Assembly: GCA_964501265.1 (NCBI GenBank)
Contig: CAZCSK010000024.1
Span: forward strand, 1-35,547
Source of the DNA: CAZCSK01 sp964501265
GTDB taxonomy: Bacteria; Actinomycetota; CADDZG01; JAHWKV01
Reading direction: 5' to 3'
Length of the DNA: 35,547 bases
Program-made: the position numbers and the translations under genes
In this document: piece after piece, positions 23,023 through 32,500 of the stretch
Layout: each line of letters starts with the position of its first letter
Numbering within the stretch: position 1 is the first letter of the stretch
The notes under the pieces: model-generated
Told to the model about the DNA's origin: nothing
Databases searched by the model: none
The model's input: only the letters and a program-made list of their open reading frames with translations

Positions 23023-23116
23023 CGCGAGCGCAAGGAAAGAAAGGGCTCCTCACGCCACATCTAGTGCGATGAGTTTCGGTTGTCATCACTCAATTCAGGG
23101 GTCACCGACTACCTTT

Positions 23117-23371
23117 CTATTCTCGCGGAGTCTCGGAGACCGCAACAGCGTTTCCGTCGGGGTCTCGATAGGTTGCCTGCATGCCCCAAGGCCTAGGTGA
23201 CGGCGGCTCAATTACAATTTGTCCGGCGCGAACTACCTCGGCGTGGACTGCGTTGAGATCTCTGACGCTAAACCCAATAGAGCAAGAACTCTTCGGGTGC
23301 TCCGCGTCGGCAGGGTAAATCAGGAACCCGTCATTAGGCTTCCCCTTGCTTACCCTCGACTCCGCACAAGT
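23117..23371 (-). pseudogene. VOC/glyoxalase-family gene remnant, 5' end lost
   Basis: On the minus strand a frame of about 85 codons open after a TGA (23374-23372) ends in TAG at 23117. It has no ATG, GTG or TTG at a useful position and overlaps the end of the beta-lactamase-like gene. It reads KGKPNDGFLIYPAD, SIGFSVRDLNAVHAEVVRAG, VIEPPSPRPWGMQATYRDPDGN, AVAVSETP, which is the second half of a VOC domain protein with its typical metal-site region and the DPDGN turn. The first half with the first metal ligand is missing, and the remnant joins directly to the hydrolase gene upstream. It is too short and lacks a start, so it does not appear as a normal ORF. Confidence 0.78.
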
Positions 23372-24306
23372 TCAGTCAGGACAGAGAAACCGACCTTATC
23401 TAGAGCTTCGGCGTCGCGGCTGTTCGCAAGTAAGGCTATGCCCGTTCTTGTGGGACCGTGAAGTGCAACGAATGAGTGGAAGCCGCCCGTGCCTCCGTTG
23501 TGCCAGTGACCGCCCCCTTCGTGAAGCCACCCGAGACCCATCACCGGTGGACCTTCAGCGTGGTCACGAAGAGAAAGTTCAATGGCCTGAGTCATCGAGT
23601 CGGGAGGAGCTAGATGCACAGCGACATACCGAGACAGATCTTTGATTCCCATGGCGATGCCGCCTGCGCCTGGCAGCTGGCTGGTCCACCAAGGCGTTTG
23701 TGAAGACCCTTCGTAACCGGGAAGACGTTCTTGTTCCGGGGGAGTACCGCACAGGGCATTGGTCATTCCGATCGTATCGAAGACGCGCGCTTTGACCAGC
23801 TCTGGGTAGGTACTGTCAGTGATGCGCGCGAGCAACAAACCGAGCAGCATGAACCCAAAGTTGGAGTAACCGTAGCCTCGGCTGGGCTCATCGACGATTC
23901 GCAGGGCCTCGATAAGGTTGGCTTCCGTGTAGGAAGCGTACGGATCCTTGCGATCGACCTTTTCAACCTGAAGATTTGGGGGAAGGCGAGGGAGGCCACT
24001 GTGCTGTGTGACTAGGTCTAGCAGGGTGACCTTTGCACAGTTGCCAGCAGAGTCGGCGAGGATAGAACCCACCGACGCATCAAGGGAGATTTCACCCCTC
24101 ACGACAGCATCGGCGACCAACAGGCCAGTCATGGTCTTTGTCACTGATCCGATCTGAAAGTAGGAATCCTCGTCGAATTTGTCCTCACCAAAATCAAGAA
24201 GGAGTTTAGTCTCGTCGCCGGCTAGGACAGCGACGGCCAATCCCCATGGCTGCGATCGAAGGTGATTGACCGCGGATGCTGCGGCATCAGAAGCCGTGAG
24301 TGTCAT
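23350..24306 (-). CDS. Serine beta-lactamase-like hydrolase
   Basis: The 318-residue protein has the class C beta-lactamase/penicillin-binding serine hydrolase fold. The nucleophile motif is SVTK (S54, K57) in FQIGSVTKTMTGLLVAD. The YSN triad (146-148) is in GYGYSNFGFMLLG and the KTG-box equivalent is HNGGTGG (268-274). There is no signal peptide, so it may act in the cytoplasm, for instance as an esterase or peptidase rather than an antibiotic-resistance enzyme. Its ATG overlaps the stop of the DinB-like gene (ATGA). Its 3' end overlaps the start-less VOC remnant in another frame. The substrate is unknown. Confidence 0.92.
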   Translation of the reverse strand: MTLTASDAAASAVNHLRSQPWGLAVAVLAGDETKLLLDFGEDKFDEDSYFQIGSVTKTMTGLLVADAVVRGEISLDASVGSILADSAGNCAKVTLLDLVTQHSGLPRLPPNLQVEKVDRKDPYASYTEANLIEALRIVDEPSRGYGYSNFGFMLLGLLLARITDSTYPELVKARVFDTIGMTNALCGTPPEQERLPGYEGSSQTPWWTSQLPGAGGIAMGIKDLSRYVAVHLAPPDSMTQAIELSLRDHAEGPPVMGLGWLHEGGGHWHNGGTGGFHSFVALHGPTRTGIALLANSRDAEALDKVGFSVLTELVRSRG

Positions 24307-24848
24307 CCGCGTTCCGGAAGATGGTTTGGGTTCTGAGTTTTCAGCTGGGACATGACCGATTCCAGTTCGGACCTATGCTCGGCCTCATGTTGGGCGAGAT
24401 GATGTAACACCCATGCAGGAGAAACGTCGTAATCGGGCAGACTCCGGGTGCGATGGAAGTCCTCTCGACTCATACTCCTAAGCATCTGCAGGAAGGTCTC
24501 GCGGATCGTGCTCAGCAGATTGATGTGTTCTTCGAGTGACCGATCCCGGATCGATGTCAGGACGCCTCCCTCGTCTCGATCCTCCTCTGGCATCAAGCTC
24601 TTGAGGTTGTCTGGGATTGGTTGTTCTAGGATTTCGGCGTAAAGCCAATCAGCTTCGATCAGCGCCACATGGTAAAGGATCGTGCCGACGCTGTCGCCCT
24701 CGGTTTCCTGTTCGACGATGTCGGCGGGCACGTCCCGCAGAAGCCGGAGCGTTCTTCTCCTAGCGTCCTGCAATCTCCATAGCGCGGCCCCAATCTCGGG
24801 TTCGTAATCCGGAAGTTGTTGGGCCACGAGCTTTGGCTTTTCAGGCAT
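24303..24848 (-). CDS. DinB/YfiT-like putative metal-dependent protein
   Basis: The 181-residue protein is a four-helix bundle of the DinB type. Metal-binding histidines are visible in TILYHVALIEADWLY and in the C-terminal VLHHLAQHEAEHRSEL with its HxxxH spacing. DinB-like enzymes are metal-dependent and include thiol (mycothiol or bacillithiol) transferases, but many have unknown substrates. The ATG at 24848 is preceded by a TTG in the same frame; the ATG is the likelier start, with TAGGATT upstream as a modest Shine-Dalgarno. It overlaps the serine hydrolase gene by four bases. Confidence 0.88.
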   Translation of the reverse strand: MPEKPKLVAQQLPDYEPEIGAALWRLQDARRRTLRLLRDVPADIVEQETEGDSVGTILYHVALIEADWLYAEILEQPIPDNLKSLMPEEDRDEGGVLTSIRDRSLEEHINLLSTIRETFLQMLRSMSREDFHRTRSLPDYDVSPAWVLHHLAQHEAEHRSELESVMSQLKTQNPNHLPERG

Positions 24849-24910
24849 CAAGGAATCCTACTTTCTCCATCGAACCGCTTCGCTCATGCCGAGGGTGTTC
24901 GATCTACGAT

Positions 24911-25285
24911 CTACTCTCCAATGTGTCTTTCCAAGAGTTCGATCCGGTTACCGAAGGGATCCAAGACGTACACGCGGTCAAAGCCCTGCAGGGGCTCGTC
25001 TGTTGTCGGTTCAAACCCTGCAGATTGGCAACGGGCAACAATTTCTTGTAGCCCTCGTACCAAGAGCGCGGGATGTGCTTTTCTGGCCGGCTGAAAGTCC
25101 TTATCAATCCCGAGATGGAGCCGAAGCTCGCCGCGTTTGAACCAGACTCCTCCTCGACGAGCGAGACTGGCCGGTTTTGCTTCCTCCTCCAAACCGAGGA
25201 CCCCACAGTAGAACGATCGGGCCGTGTCCTCCTGCCCCGCAGGCATGGCTAGCTGTACGTGATCCAGTCCAAAGATGCCACCCAA
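24911..25285 (-). CDS. VOC/glyoxalase-family protein
   Basis: This complete single-domain VOC protein has 124 residues in the beta-alpha-beta-beta-beta pattern twice. Likely metal ligands are H9 (FGLDHVQLAM), H57 (LRLHLGID) or H71, and E116 (FGNRIELLE). The middle has SFYCGVLGL and RRGGVWFKRGEL. Members include glyoxalase I, fosfomycin-resistance proteins and bleomycin-binding proteins; this one resembles the lactoylglutathione-lyase-like group, with no specific substrate visible. The frame has only TTG (25285) as a start, without a clear Shine-Dalgarno. It is separate from the VOC remnant downstream at 23117. Confidence 0.87.
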   Translation of the reverse strand: MGGIFGLDHVQLAMPAGQEDTARSFYCGVLGLEEEAKPASLARRGGVWFKRGELRLHLGIDKDFQPARKAHPALLVRGLQEIVARCQSAGFEPTTDEPLQGFDRVYVLDPFGNRIELLERHIGE

Positions 25286-25359
25286 GGTCTCGGGGAAACC
25301 TGCTGCCAGGCTAGCCCCCTTTGGATCCGCTATTACGCCTCGTGTGGTTCACTCGTCTC

Positions 25360-25959
25360 TCACGCGACTTCGGGGTTCAGCAAAAACAGACCGCTTATTT
25401 TGCCATCCGCATCAATACTGACTCGAAACTTGAGCTGTCCCCGCTCGAATTCGAGCGGAATATCCACGACTACATGCTCTCCGGAGGCTCTTGTCGATGG
25501 TTCCCCGCTAGAGACCAGTTCGCCGACCTGGTTGCTCATCGACGCTGCGGTTTGAGCCAACATTTCCTCCGACAAGCCCGCAAGCATGCGGTCGTCAAAT
25601 TCCTTCCTTATTGTCTCCCATTCTTTTGCTGCGTAGGCAGTCAGAAGCTCCTTGGCCTTCGCTTCAGCCTGTTCACTTGCTAGTTCCATCTCTTCCTCCC
25701 TAGGTCCGAGTCGACCAAATCGTTGGTATGAGGCCTGGCGCGTTGTTTGCATGACGTTGGCGATCTGCTGCCACGTCGAACCTGCCTCGCGAGTCTCGAT
25801 GACGAGCGCCTGCAGAACATCGCCAACCAATTGGTCCAGCATCCTTGCGGCGGTCAAGGCGTCGAGAGCCGATCCGGACTCGCCGCGCAATACAGACACA
25901 ACTGCAGTGGAGTTCGCCTCGATGAGTCTCGCTAGGACCTCTCGATGAGCCGCCGACAT
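25360..25959 (-). CDS. HTH regulator with C-terminal DUF3887 domain
   Basis: The 199-residue protein has an N-terminal helical part, then a helix-turn-helix-like stretch at about 60-82 (GSTWQQIANVMQTTRQASYQR), a charged linker helix, and a C-terminal DUF3887 domain (about 105-197, FDDRMLAGLSEEMLAQTAASM, VVVDIPLEFERGQLKFRVSIDADGKISGLFLL). DUF3887 is an NTF2-like fold, so this may be a regulator with a ligand-sensing module. The ATG at 25959 follows 6 bases after TAGACT, and the promoter has a perfect TTGACA, so the transcript is probably leaderless. Direct TTTACAA repeats flank the -35, which would suit autoregulation. Targets are unknown. Confidence 0.85.
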   Translation of the reverse strand: MSAAHREVLARLIEANSTAVVSVLRGESGSALDALTAARMLDQLVGDVLQALVIETREAGSTWQQIANVMQTTRQASYQRFGRLGPREEEMELASEQAEAKAKELLTAYAAKEWETIRKEFDDRMLAGLSEEMLAQTAASMSNQVGELVSSGEPSTRASGEHVVVDIPLEFERGQLKFRVSIDADGKISGLFLLNPEVA

Positions 25960-25965
25960 GATGTA

Positions 25966-25995
25966 AGTCTAAGGTTTACAACTAGGCTCTGTCAA
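25966..25995 (-). promoter_or_regulatory. Leaderless promoter of the HTH-DUF3887 gene with TTTACAA direct repeats
   Basis: On the minus strand TTGACA (25995-25990), an 18-base spacer and TAGACT (25971-25966) are followed 6 bases later by the ATG. Two direct copies of TTTACAA on the plus strand (25975-25981 in the spacer, 26003-26009 upstream of the -35) lie 28 bases apart and could be operator half-sites. Confidence 0.68.
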
Positions 25996-26133
25996 GATCG
26001 AATTTACAAAGTCCAGAAAATGAGGCCCGTCAACGAGTTAAGTGCGTAGTTAGCCTGCTGCCCATATGTTCGCAAAACGGTTTCGCCTTCGAAAGCTAGC
26101 TCGCTTCGCCCATAGAGGCCTGCACGCCTGAGG

Positions 26134-26139
26134 TACGCT
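26134..26139 (+). promoter_or_regulatory. Possible -10 of a leaderless aceE transcript
   Basis: TACGCT lies 6 bases before the aceE ATG. A GAGG directly touching the ATG is too close to act as a Shine-Dalgarno. No convincing -35 is seen 16-18 bases upstream. The rest of the gap from 25996 holds nothing else that I recognise. Confidence 0.45.
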
Positions 26140-26145
26140 TCGAGG

Positions 26146-28839
26146 ATGCCCTACGACGTTTTCAAGGATCAGCTTCCCGATCCCTATCCCGACGAAACGG
26201 CCGAGTGGCTCTCGGCCCTGGACGACATCATCGACAATCAGGGCAAAGCTCGAGCTCGCCATCTACTTCATCGAGTGCTGAATCACGCGAGAGAGCGTCA
26301 GATTGGCCTGCCCCCGATGGTGCAGACCGACTACCACAACACGATCCCGCCGGAGCAGGAGCCCTACTATCCGGGCGATGAAGCGCTGGAGTTTCGAATT
26401 CGCCAACTCATCCGCTGGAACGCCGCAGTAATGGTGCTTCGCGCCAACAAGCTCCACGTCGGCATCGGAGGCCATCTCGCCACCTACGCATCGGCTGCGG
26501 GTCTTTACGAGGTGGGCTTCAATCATTTCTTCAGGGGCAAGGATCATCCTGGCGGCGGCGATCAAATTTGGTTTCAGGGCCACGCCGCGCCGGGCATTTA
26601 TGCCCGCGCCTATTTGGAGGGCCGCATCAACGAGCAGCAGCTCGACCACTTTCGCCGCGAGGCGGTCTTCGAGGGCGGCCTGTCGTCGTACCCGCATCCT
26701 CGACTTATGCCTGCCTTCTGGGAGTTTCCTTCGGTATCAATGGGCTTGGCCGGCTTGTCCGCAATCTATCAAGCACGTTTCAACCGCTACCTCGATCACC
26801 GAGGGATTAAGGACACGTCCGAGCAGCGCGTTTGGGCGTTTTTGGGCGACGGCGAGATGGACGAACCCGAAAGCGTCGGGGCTCTGCATCTTGCAGCGCA
26901 CGAAGAGTTGGATAATTTGATTTTCGTAGTCAACTGCAACTTGCAGCGGCTCGATGGTCCCGTCCGAGGTAACGGCAAGATCATGCAGGAACTCGAGTCG
27001 CTGTTTCGTGGCGCGGGCTGGCATGTGATCAAAGCGGTGTGGGGACGGGAGTGGGATGCTCTTCTGGCGGCGGACTCCGAAGGAGTGCTCGTCAACAAGA
27101 TGAACACGACAGTCGACGGCGAATTCCAACGTTACTCGATCGAGTCCGGTGCTTACATCAGAGAGCATTTCTTCGGACCGGACCCACGTCTGAAAAAAAT
27201 GGTCCAGCACTTGACCGACGATGATCTTTGGCGCTTGAAGCGCGGCGGCCACGATTATCGAAAGGTGTTCGCGGCCTACCAGGTGGCCACCGAACTCAAG
27301 GACCGTCCGGTAGTCATCCTTGCCAAGACTGTAAAGGGATGGGCGCTTGGACCCGAGTTTGAGGCGCGCAACGCAACGCATCAAATCAAGAAGATGACCG
27401 AGGACGAGTTGAGCAGGTTCGCAGAACGGCTGAATATCGAAGTTTCAGACAAGAAACTCTCCGGAGAGGAACCGCCTTTCTTCCATCCGGGCGTCGACTC
27501 TGATGAATTCCTATATCTGGCCGAGCACCGCAATCGCCTCGGAGGATTTCTTCCCGAGCGCCGGGTGCGCCCCAAGCCTCTGGTCTTGCCGGGCGATAAG
27601 GTCTACCAAGTCTTCGACTCGGGGACAGAAGAAAAAAAGCGAGAAGTGTCGACGACGATGGCTTTCGTCGGTCTGCTACGCGACCTCATGCGCGATAGCC
27701 AAATCGGACGTCGGGTTGTCCCCATCATCCCCGACGAAGGGCGCACTTTCGGGCTCGAGTCGCTGTTCAAGGATTTCAAGATCTACTCGCCGTCAGGACA
27801 GCTCTACGAGCCGGTGGACTACAACATGCTCCTTTCTTACCGCGAGGCGCGCGACGGTCAGATACTCGAAGAAGGCATCACGGAAGCCGGGAGCATGGGC
27901 AGTTTTACTGCCGCGGGGACGTCTTACTCAACCCACGGCGAGCACATGATTCCCTTCTTCCTTTTCTACTCGATGTTCGGTTTCCAACGAATCGGTGACC
28001 TCATTTGGGCCTTTGGAGACGCGAGGGGACGCGGATTTCTGCTTGGGTGTACTGCCGGGAGAACTACCCTTAACGGCGAAGGGCTTCAGCATGCGGATGG
28101 CCACTCGTTGCTGGTTGCGTCGACTGTCCCTAACTGCCGTTCGTACGATCCGGCGTTTGCATACGAGACGGCGACCATCGTGCGAGAGGGTCTTGCACGA
28201 ATGATTGACGGGGGCGAAGACATCTTCTATTACCTGACCCTCTACAACGAGAACTACTTGATGCCCCGCAAGCCGAAGGAGGTCGATCAAGGAATCCTGA
28301 AGGGTCTGTACCGTTTTAGAAAGGGGACCGAGAAGGCTAAGTACAGGGCCCAATTGTTTGGCAGCGGATCAATTCTGGCAACGCAGGTTTTGCGCGCCCA
28401 AGAAATGTTGGCACAAGAGTACGAAGTGTCCGCTGACGTTTGGAGCGCGACGAGTTACAACTTGCTCAGGCAAGACGCGCTCGGCGCCGAGCGTTGGAAC
28501 AGGCTCAATCCGACTGCGGCCCCCAAGATCCCTTACCTGCATGAAGCATTGAACGGCGCCGATGGGCCGGTCGTGGCGTCGTCCGACTGGATCAAGTCGG
28601 TGCCCGATCAGATTGCACGGTGGGTCCCAGGTCACTTCACTTCGCTGGGCACCGACGGATTCGGCCGCAGCGACACGCGAGAGAATCTGCGTCGCCACTT
28701 CGAAGTCGACGCGGAACATATCGTCGTGGCGACCCTGGCGGCCTTGGCCCAAGTTGGAGATTGCAAGCCAGAGAAAGTATCCTCCGCCATTGAGCGATAT
28801 GGAATCGATTCAGAAAAGGCCGACCCACTGCTCACCTGA
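26146..28839 (+). CDS. aceE: Pyruvate dehydrogenase E1 component, homodimeric type
   Basis: This thiamine diphosphate enzyme decarboxylates pyruvate and acetylates the lipoyl groups of E2. The 897 residues are the usual length of the homodimeric (E. coli and actinobacterial) form, unlike the alpha2beta2 type. The ThDP-binding motif is GDGEMDEPES (from about residue 234) with the downstream VNCNLQRLDGPVRGN. The transketolase-like middle (PVVILAKTVKGWALG, FGLESLFKDFKIYSPSGQLYEPVD, EGITEAGSMGSFTAAGTSYSTHGE) and the C-terminal domain with YYLTLYNENYLMPRKP are intact. Its TGA is 7 bases from the next ORF, a transporter ATPase with no evident functional tie. E3 and an E2 gene are elsewhere in the window. 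Confidence 0.97.
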   Translation: MPYDVFKDQLPDPYPDETAEWLSALDDIIDNQGKARARHLLHRVLNHARERQIGLPPMVQTDYHNTIPPEQEPYYPGDEALEFRIRQLIRWNAAVMVLRANKLHVGIGGHLATYASAAGLYEVGFNHFFRGKDHPGGGDQIWFQGHAAPGIYARAYLEGRINEQQLDHFRREAVFEGGLSSYPHPRLMPAFWEFPSVSMGLAGLSAIYQARFNRYLDHRGIKDTSEQRVWAFLGDGEMDEPESVGALHLAAHEELDNLIFVVNCNLQRLDGPVRGNGKIMQELESLFRGAGWHVIKAVWGREWDALLAADSEGVLVNKMNTTVDGEFQRYSIESGAYIREHFFGPDPRLKKMVQHLTDDDLWRLKRGGHDYRKVFAAYQVATELKDRPVVILAKTVKGWALGPEFEARNATHQIKKMTEDELSRFAERLNIEVSDKKLSGEEPPFFHPGVDSDEFLYLAEHRNRLGGFLPERRVRPKPLVLPGDKVYQVFDSGTEEKKREVSTTMAFVGLLRDLMRDSQIGRRVVPIIPDEGRTFGLESLFKDFKIYSPSGQLYEPVDYNMLLSYREARDGQILEEGITEAGSMGSFTAAGTSYSTHGEHMIPFFLFYSMFGFQRIGDLIWAFGDARGRGFLLGCTAGRTTLNGEGLQHADGHSLLVASTVPNCRSYDPAFAYETATIVREGLARMIDGGEDIFYYLTLYNENYLMPRKPKEVDQGILKGLYRFRKGTEKAKYRAQLFGSGSILATQVLRAQEMLAQEYEVSADVWSATSYNLLRQDALGAERWNRLNPTAAPKIPYLHEALNGADGPVVASSDWIKSVPDQIARWVPGHFTSLGTDGFGRSDTRENLRRHFEVDAEHIVVATLAALAQVGDCKPEKVSSAIERYGIDSEKADPLLT

Positions 28840-28845
28840 GCAGAT

Positions 28846-29586
28846 TTGACTGACGTCGATGCGACGCCGCTGGTCGAGCTAGTCGAGGTCGACTTCAACT
28901 ACGGCCTCATCCAGATCCTCTTTGACGTTTCGCTGAAAGTTCACCCCGGAGAGATCCTTGCCCTTTTGGGCACCAATGGCGCCGGAAAGTCGACTGTTCT
29001 GAGGGTCCTCTGCGGATTGGCGCCACCGCGTTCTGGAAAAGTGCTCTTCGACGGACAAGACGTAACCGGCATACCGGCCGAAGAGATGGCGGGTTTGGGT
29101 TTGGTCCAGGTTCCTGGGGGCAAAGCCGTTTTTCCGGACTTGACCGTCAAGGAGAACCTCGAAGTAGGGGGCTACTTGCTGCGACGGGACAAGCAATTGC
29201 TTGAGGAGCGTATTGCGGAGGTTCTCGACACCTTCCCGCGCCTCAAAGAGCGAATCAGTAATACAGCGTCGACATTGTCTGGTGGCGAGCAACAGCAACT
29301 TGCGATTGCCAAAGCGATGTTGCTAAAGCCTAGATTCCTGTGCATCGATGAACTGTCGTTGGGGCTTGCTCCAATAATCGTGGAGGGGCTCCTCGAAACC
29401 GTCCGCGCCATTCATGCCTCGGGAACAACGCTTGTCATAGTCGAGCAGTCCTTGAACGTCGCGGTCTCGCTCTGCGACCGCGCGGTGTTCCTCGAGAAAG
29501 GCTCTGTACGTTTCGAAGGCAAGCCTGCTGAGTTGCTCGAACGGGGCGATCTTGCGCGCTCAGTATTCCTGGGGGCGCCGGCGTAA
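28846..29586 (+). CDS. livF: Branched-chain amino acid type ABC transporter ATPase (LivF type)
   Basis: The 246-residue cytoplasmic ATPase has Walker A GTNGAGKST (42-50), signature LSGGE (144-148), Walker B FLCIDE (164-169) and the H-loop region LVIVEQSLNVAVSLCDRA. LVQVPGGKAVFPDLTVKENLEVGGYL is the characteristic LivF segment between Walker A and the signature. It starts at TTG 28846, shortly after the aceE stop. Its TAA is followed at once by the ATG of the fused permease gene. It would pair with the LivG-type ATPase domain of that protein as a heterodimer. The substrate is not defined: leucine, urea and short amides are all moved by such systems. Confidence 0.93.
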   Translation: MTDVDATPLVELVEVDFNYGLIQILFDVSLKVHPGEILALLGTNGAGKSTVLRVLCGLAPPRSGKVLFDGQDVTGIPAEEMAGLGLVQVPGGKAVFPDLTVKENLEVGGYLLRRDKQLLEERIAEVLDTFPRLKERISNTASTLSGGEQQQLAIAKAMLLKPRFLCIDELSLGLAPIIVEGLLETVRAIHASGTTLVIVEQSLNVAVSLCDRAVFLEKGSVRFEGKPAELLERGDLARSVFLGAPA

Positions 29587-32500
29587 ATGGGAACCTCGAT
29601 CGGCGTACTTGTCCTTGGGATCGTCACCGGCTTGCAGTACGCCCTTCTCGGTGTCGGAATAGTTCTGACCTACAAGTCCGCGCGATTCGTCAACTTCGCG
29701 CATGGCCAATTGGGCGTCATATCGGCTGTCCTTCTGGCGAAGCTGGGTGTGGAGGCGGGCCTTTCGTACTGGGTGGCGTTGCCTGTGGCGATTCTGGCCG
29801 CGGCATTGGTCGGAGGACTTGTTGAAAGACTCGTCATTCGGCGGCTGTTCGACGCCTCTCGCCTAATCATTACTATCGCAACGATCGGTGTCGCGCAGAT
29901 ACTTTTCGTATCGACCCTTGTGGGTCCTCTAAAGGTGGACGCAGGAAGAATCTTGCGCGAGGGATACCCTGTCCCATTCCAGGGGCAATGGCAATTGGGC
30001 GCAGTGATCATTCGCTCTTCGCAACTTCTAACTCTTGGCGTGGCCCCGCTCATCGCCGCTGGCCTCTACTTCTTTTTTGCGAGGACCTCGATAGGCAAAG
30101 CGATCCGTGGGGCCGCGTCGAATCCAGAGGCCGCGCGGCTTGCCGGTATTTCCGTGCGTCGTATCTCGCTTGTCGTCTGGATCTTGGCGGGCGTGCTGTC
30201 GGGTCTCACAGCCGTGCTCCTGGCGCCGACACAACCGACTCTTGATATTGCGTCCTTAGGACCGAGTCTTCTACTCCGTGGATTCGCCGCAGCTCTGATC
30301 GGCAAGATGACAGATCTGCCTACGGCTTTTGCAGGAGGCGTGGTACTCGGCGTGGTCGAACAGGTGGCGTACTGGAACATTCCACGTGGCGGAACATCTG
30401 ACATCGCTGTGCTTATTGTGATTCTGATTGCCATCCTGCTTCGGGCCCGCGGGCTTTCTGCCACTTCCCGCCGGGGCGACGAGCAGCTCACCGTAGAGCG
30501 ATCAAGGCCAAAGCTGGATGAACGGCTGCAGAAGATGCATATCGCCCGCAACCTCGATCGTTATGGATGGGCCCTCTTCGGATTGCTCGGACTCGCCTTC
30601 CCGTTCCTTCCGGGAATGCGGAGCGAAGGTCAAGCCCTCCTCCTTGGACTGATCGTCACCTACGCGATGGTTGGTCTTTCGCTAACCGTTCTGACGGGCT
30701 GGGCCGGGCAGGCATCGCTTGGACACTTCGCTCTGTTGGGGGTGGGCGCTTACGCCGCGGCGGCCGCCGACCGGGCTGGCTTCGCCGTTCCGGCAGTGCT
30801 GTTAGTCGCAGCCGTGGTGGCAGCGGGGACCGCTGTCCTGATCTGTCTGCCAGCTCTTCGTTTCCGCGGCCTCTTTCTTGGTGTTACCTCGCTGGCATTC
30901 GCTCTTGCCGCGCAATCTTGGCTATTCACTCAGAGCTGGGTGGGGGAGGACTCTGCCGGAAATGCGTCGGTTGTAAATACGCATCTTCCTCTGATGGGTC
31001 CCATTCGCACGCAGAAGGCCCTCTACTATCTTGCGATAGTTGTGCTCGCATTGATTGTCGTCGGATTGCGCAACCTGAGGCGGACGTCCATTGGCCGCGC
31101 TCTTATTAGTGTCAGAGACAACGATCGGGCCGCATCTGCCCACGGGCTGAATGCGACGGCCATCAAAATCACGGGGCTCGTTTTGTCCGGGATGATCGCG
31201 GGAATCGCCGGAGGGATGTGGGGGATGGTTGAGCACCGGTGGACATCCCTGCAGTTCGACGGCACCTTGTCGCTTGTGATGTTAAGCGTTGCCATCGTAG
31301 GGGGGCTTAACACTTTGCATGGTCCGATACTGGGCGCTCTTGCCGTTTTCGCTTGGCCCTACCTTGTTCCGGACGCGAACACGTTCATCGTGCGTTCGAT
31401 ATCGTCGGGCGCGCTGCTGCTGGGAATAGTCCTCTTCCTCCCGGGAGGCATTGCCTCACTTGTCGATAGGGCCCGCACGAAGATTCTCGATCTGCTCTCA
31501 GGCCGAGTTGCCAAGGAACAGCCGGTTGAGGTCGGTAGCGAGCCAATGCCTCAGCCTTCAATCTCTGGCAACTTCGAGTTTGCTAAGGGCAACGGGTTTG
31601 ATGGGAGCGGAAAGCTCCCGCTTGTTGTCAACGAGGTTTCAATCTCGTTTGGAGGACTTAAGGCGTTGCAGAGCGTGAGCCTGCGTGTCGGGGCGGGGGA
31701 GATTGTCGGGTTGATCGGTGGCAACGGCGCGGGCAAGACAACCTTGATGAATTGCATTTCGGGATACCTGGCGCCGACGGGCATGGTGGAGATCTTTGGT
31801 AGCGAGGCCAGCGGCCAACCGTCGCACTCCCGCCCGGCTCTTGGCGCGGCGAGATCGTTCCAGGATGCCCATTTGTTCCCCGGTCTAACGGTGGGTGAAA
31901 CCGTTTTGGTCGCACTGGATCGAACCGACCCGGCCGGGATTCTGGGTTCGGCCGTTTCGACTCCTTGGGCAGATCTAGTTGAGAAGAACAAGAGATCAAA
32001 AGCTCAGTCGGTGCTTTCTGTATTTGGTTTGGGCGACCGAGAGCGGAACCTCACCGGTGAACTGTCGACAGGTATGAGGCGGCTTTGTGATCTTGCAACC
32101 GTAACCGCGGAGAATCCGAGACTCGTGCTGCTTGACGAGCCGACCGCGGGTATCGCGCAACGCGAAGTGGAAGCCTTCGGACCCTTACTTCGCAGGCTTC
32201 GAGATGAACTTGGATGGTCGATTCTCATCGTGGAACACGACATGCCGCTTTTGATGTCGCTCTGCGACAGGGTGTACGCGCTCGAGAGCGGAGAAGTGAT
32301 TGCTTCTGGAACGCCAGAAGAAGTGCGATCAGATCCGCGTGTAATCGCAAGCTACCTGGGCACCGACGTTGCTGCTATTGAACGTTCCGGCGGGGGCGCG
32401 GCCCCAACCGCGGCCGGCCTCAAGTCTGAGCCACCAAGCGCCCCCAAGCCCATGTCGCTACGCGCCCCCAAGTCACCCAACACTCGTACACGCAAGCCAC

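Noticed and set aside
32305..32322. Short inverted repeat CTTCTGG-AACG-CCAGAAG resembling the core of the dispersed element
   Set aside because: It lies in the conserved VIASGTPEEV loop of the LivG ATPase; the match to the core is only seven bases and the coding sequence explains it.
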